From positions 16,177,998-16,241,997 of the forward strand of contig JAKZAP010000020.1 of the NCBI GenBank assembly GCA_023053575.1: a DNA stretch of 64,000 nt, given 5' to 3'. The stretch comes from Branchinecta lynchi. Lineage: Eukaryota; Arthropoda; Branchiopoda; Anostraca; Branchinectidae. The notes under the pieces are model-generated. The model saw only the letters and a program-made list of their open reading frames with translations, did not search any database and was not told the DNA's origin. How positions within the stretch are numbered: the stretch's first letter is position 1; each line of letters opens with the position of its first letter. Positions 63,951 to 64,000 of this stretch are shown here, in pieces. The position numbers and the translations under genes were made by a program.

Positions 63951-64000
63951 TAATGAAACTTTACTTTTACCAAATTTCCTGCTTTCAAGATTCCGGTCGA
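63951..64000. repeat. Possible start of another CCGG-137 unit
   Basis: TTTACTTTTACCAAATTTCC...TTCCGGTCGA resembles the CCGG-137 unit. The window ends here. Confidence 0.4.

Overview
This is a 64-kb piece of an animal nuclear genome: multi-exon genes with GT-AG introns, several LINE clades and dense DNA-transposon debris. The Cdc20 type and the LINEs point to an invertebrate, perhaps an arthropod, but I cannot name the species. No rRNA, tRNA, CRISPR array or prokaryotic feature was seen.

Two host genes, both on the minus strand, can be rebuilt exon by exon. (1) CDC20/fizzy, the APC/C co-activator, occupies 43679-63545. Eight exons run from the C-box to the stop codon; the N-terminal exon(s) lie beyond the right edge. 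The KEN position reads QEN and the C-terminus is Leu-Arg rather than Ile-Arg. (2) A complete six-exon gene for a 314-residue, membrane-anchored DUF547 protein occupies 1758-31014. All its splice phases join into one frame, from a signal-anchor first exon through NLYN, HFALNCGAK|SCP and YDW motifs to the stop. A second, homologous first exon with the same splice phase lies 7.7 kb upstream (38728-38960). It may be an alternative promoter/N-terminus or the relic of a paralogue.

Almost everything else is repeat. 1-1.1 kb and 14.3-15.9, 24.5-25.9, 27.5-29.5 and 60.4-60.8 kb hold elements with a 137-bp internal tandem repeat and GGGATCCC edges. 1.9-2.7, 11.5-13.3, 31.8-33.4, 34.9-35.4 and 50.3-54.4 kb hold a GC-rich family with long G/C homopolymers. 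13.3-20.7 kb is a near-full-length I-like LINE in intron 3 of the DUF547 gene, with an internal 998-bp inversion and a foreign insert. Three hAT-like non-autonomous elements (35728-37035, 38028-38647, 50948-54006) have about 8-bp target duplications. Several MITE families, foldback elements, minisatellites and 3' ends of at least seven LINE insertions fill the introns.

Repeats and genes meet closely. MITEs with TTAA ends stop 13-17 nt from two 3' splice sites and flank three other exons. A copy of the last DUF547 exon is joined to a LINE reverse-transcriptase fragment inside intron 4 of the same gene. A decayed partial copy of a Cdc20 exon sits beside the original.
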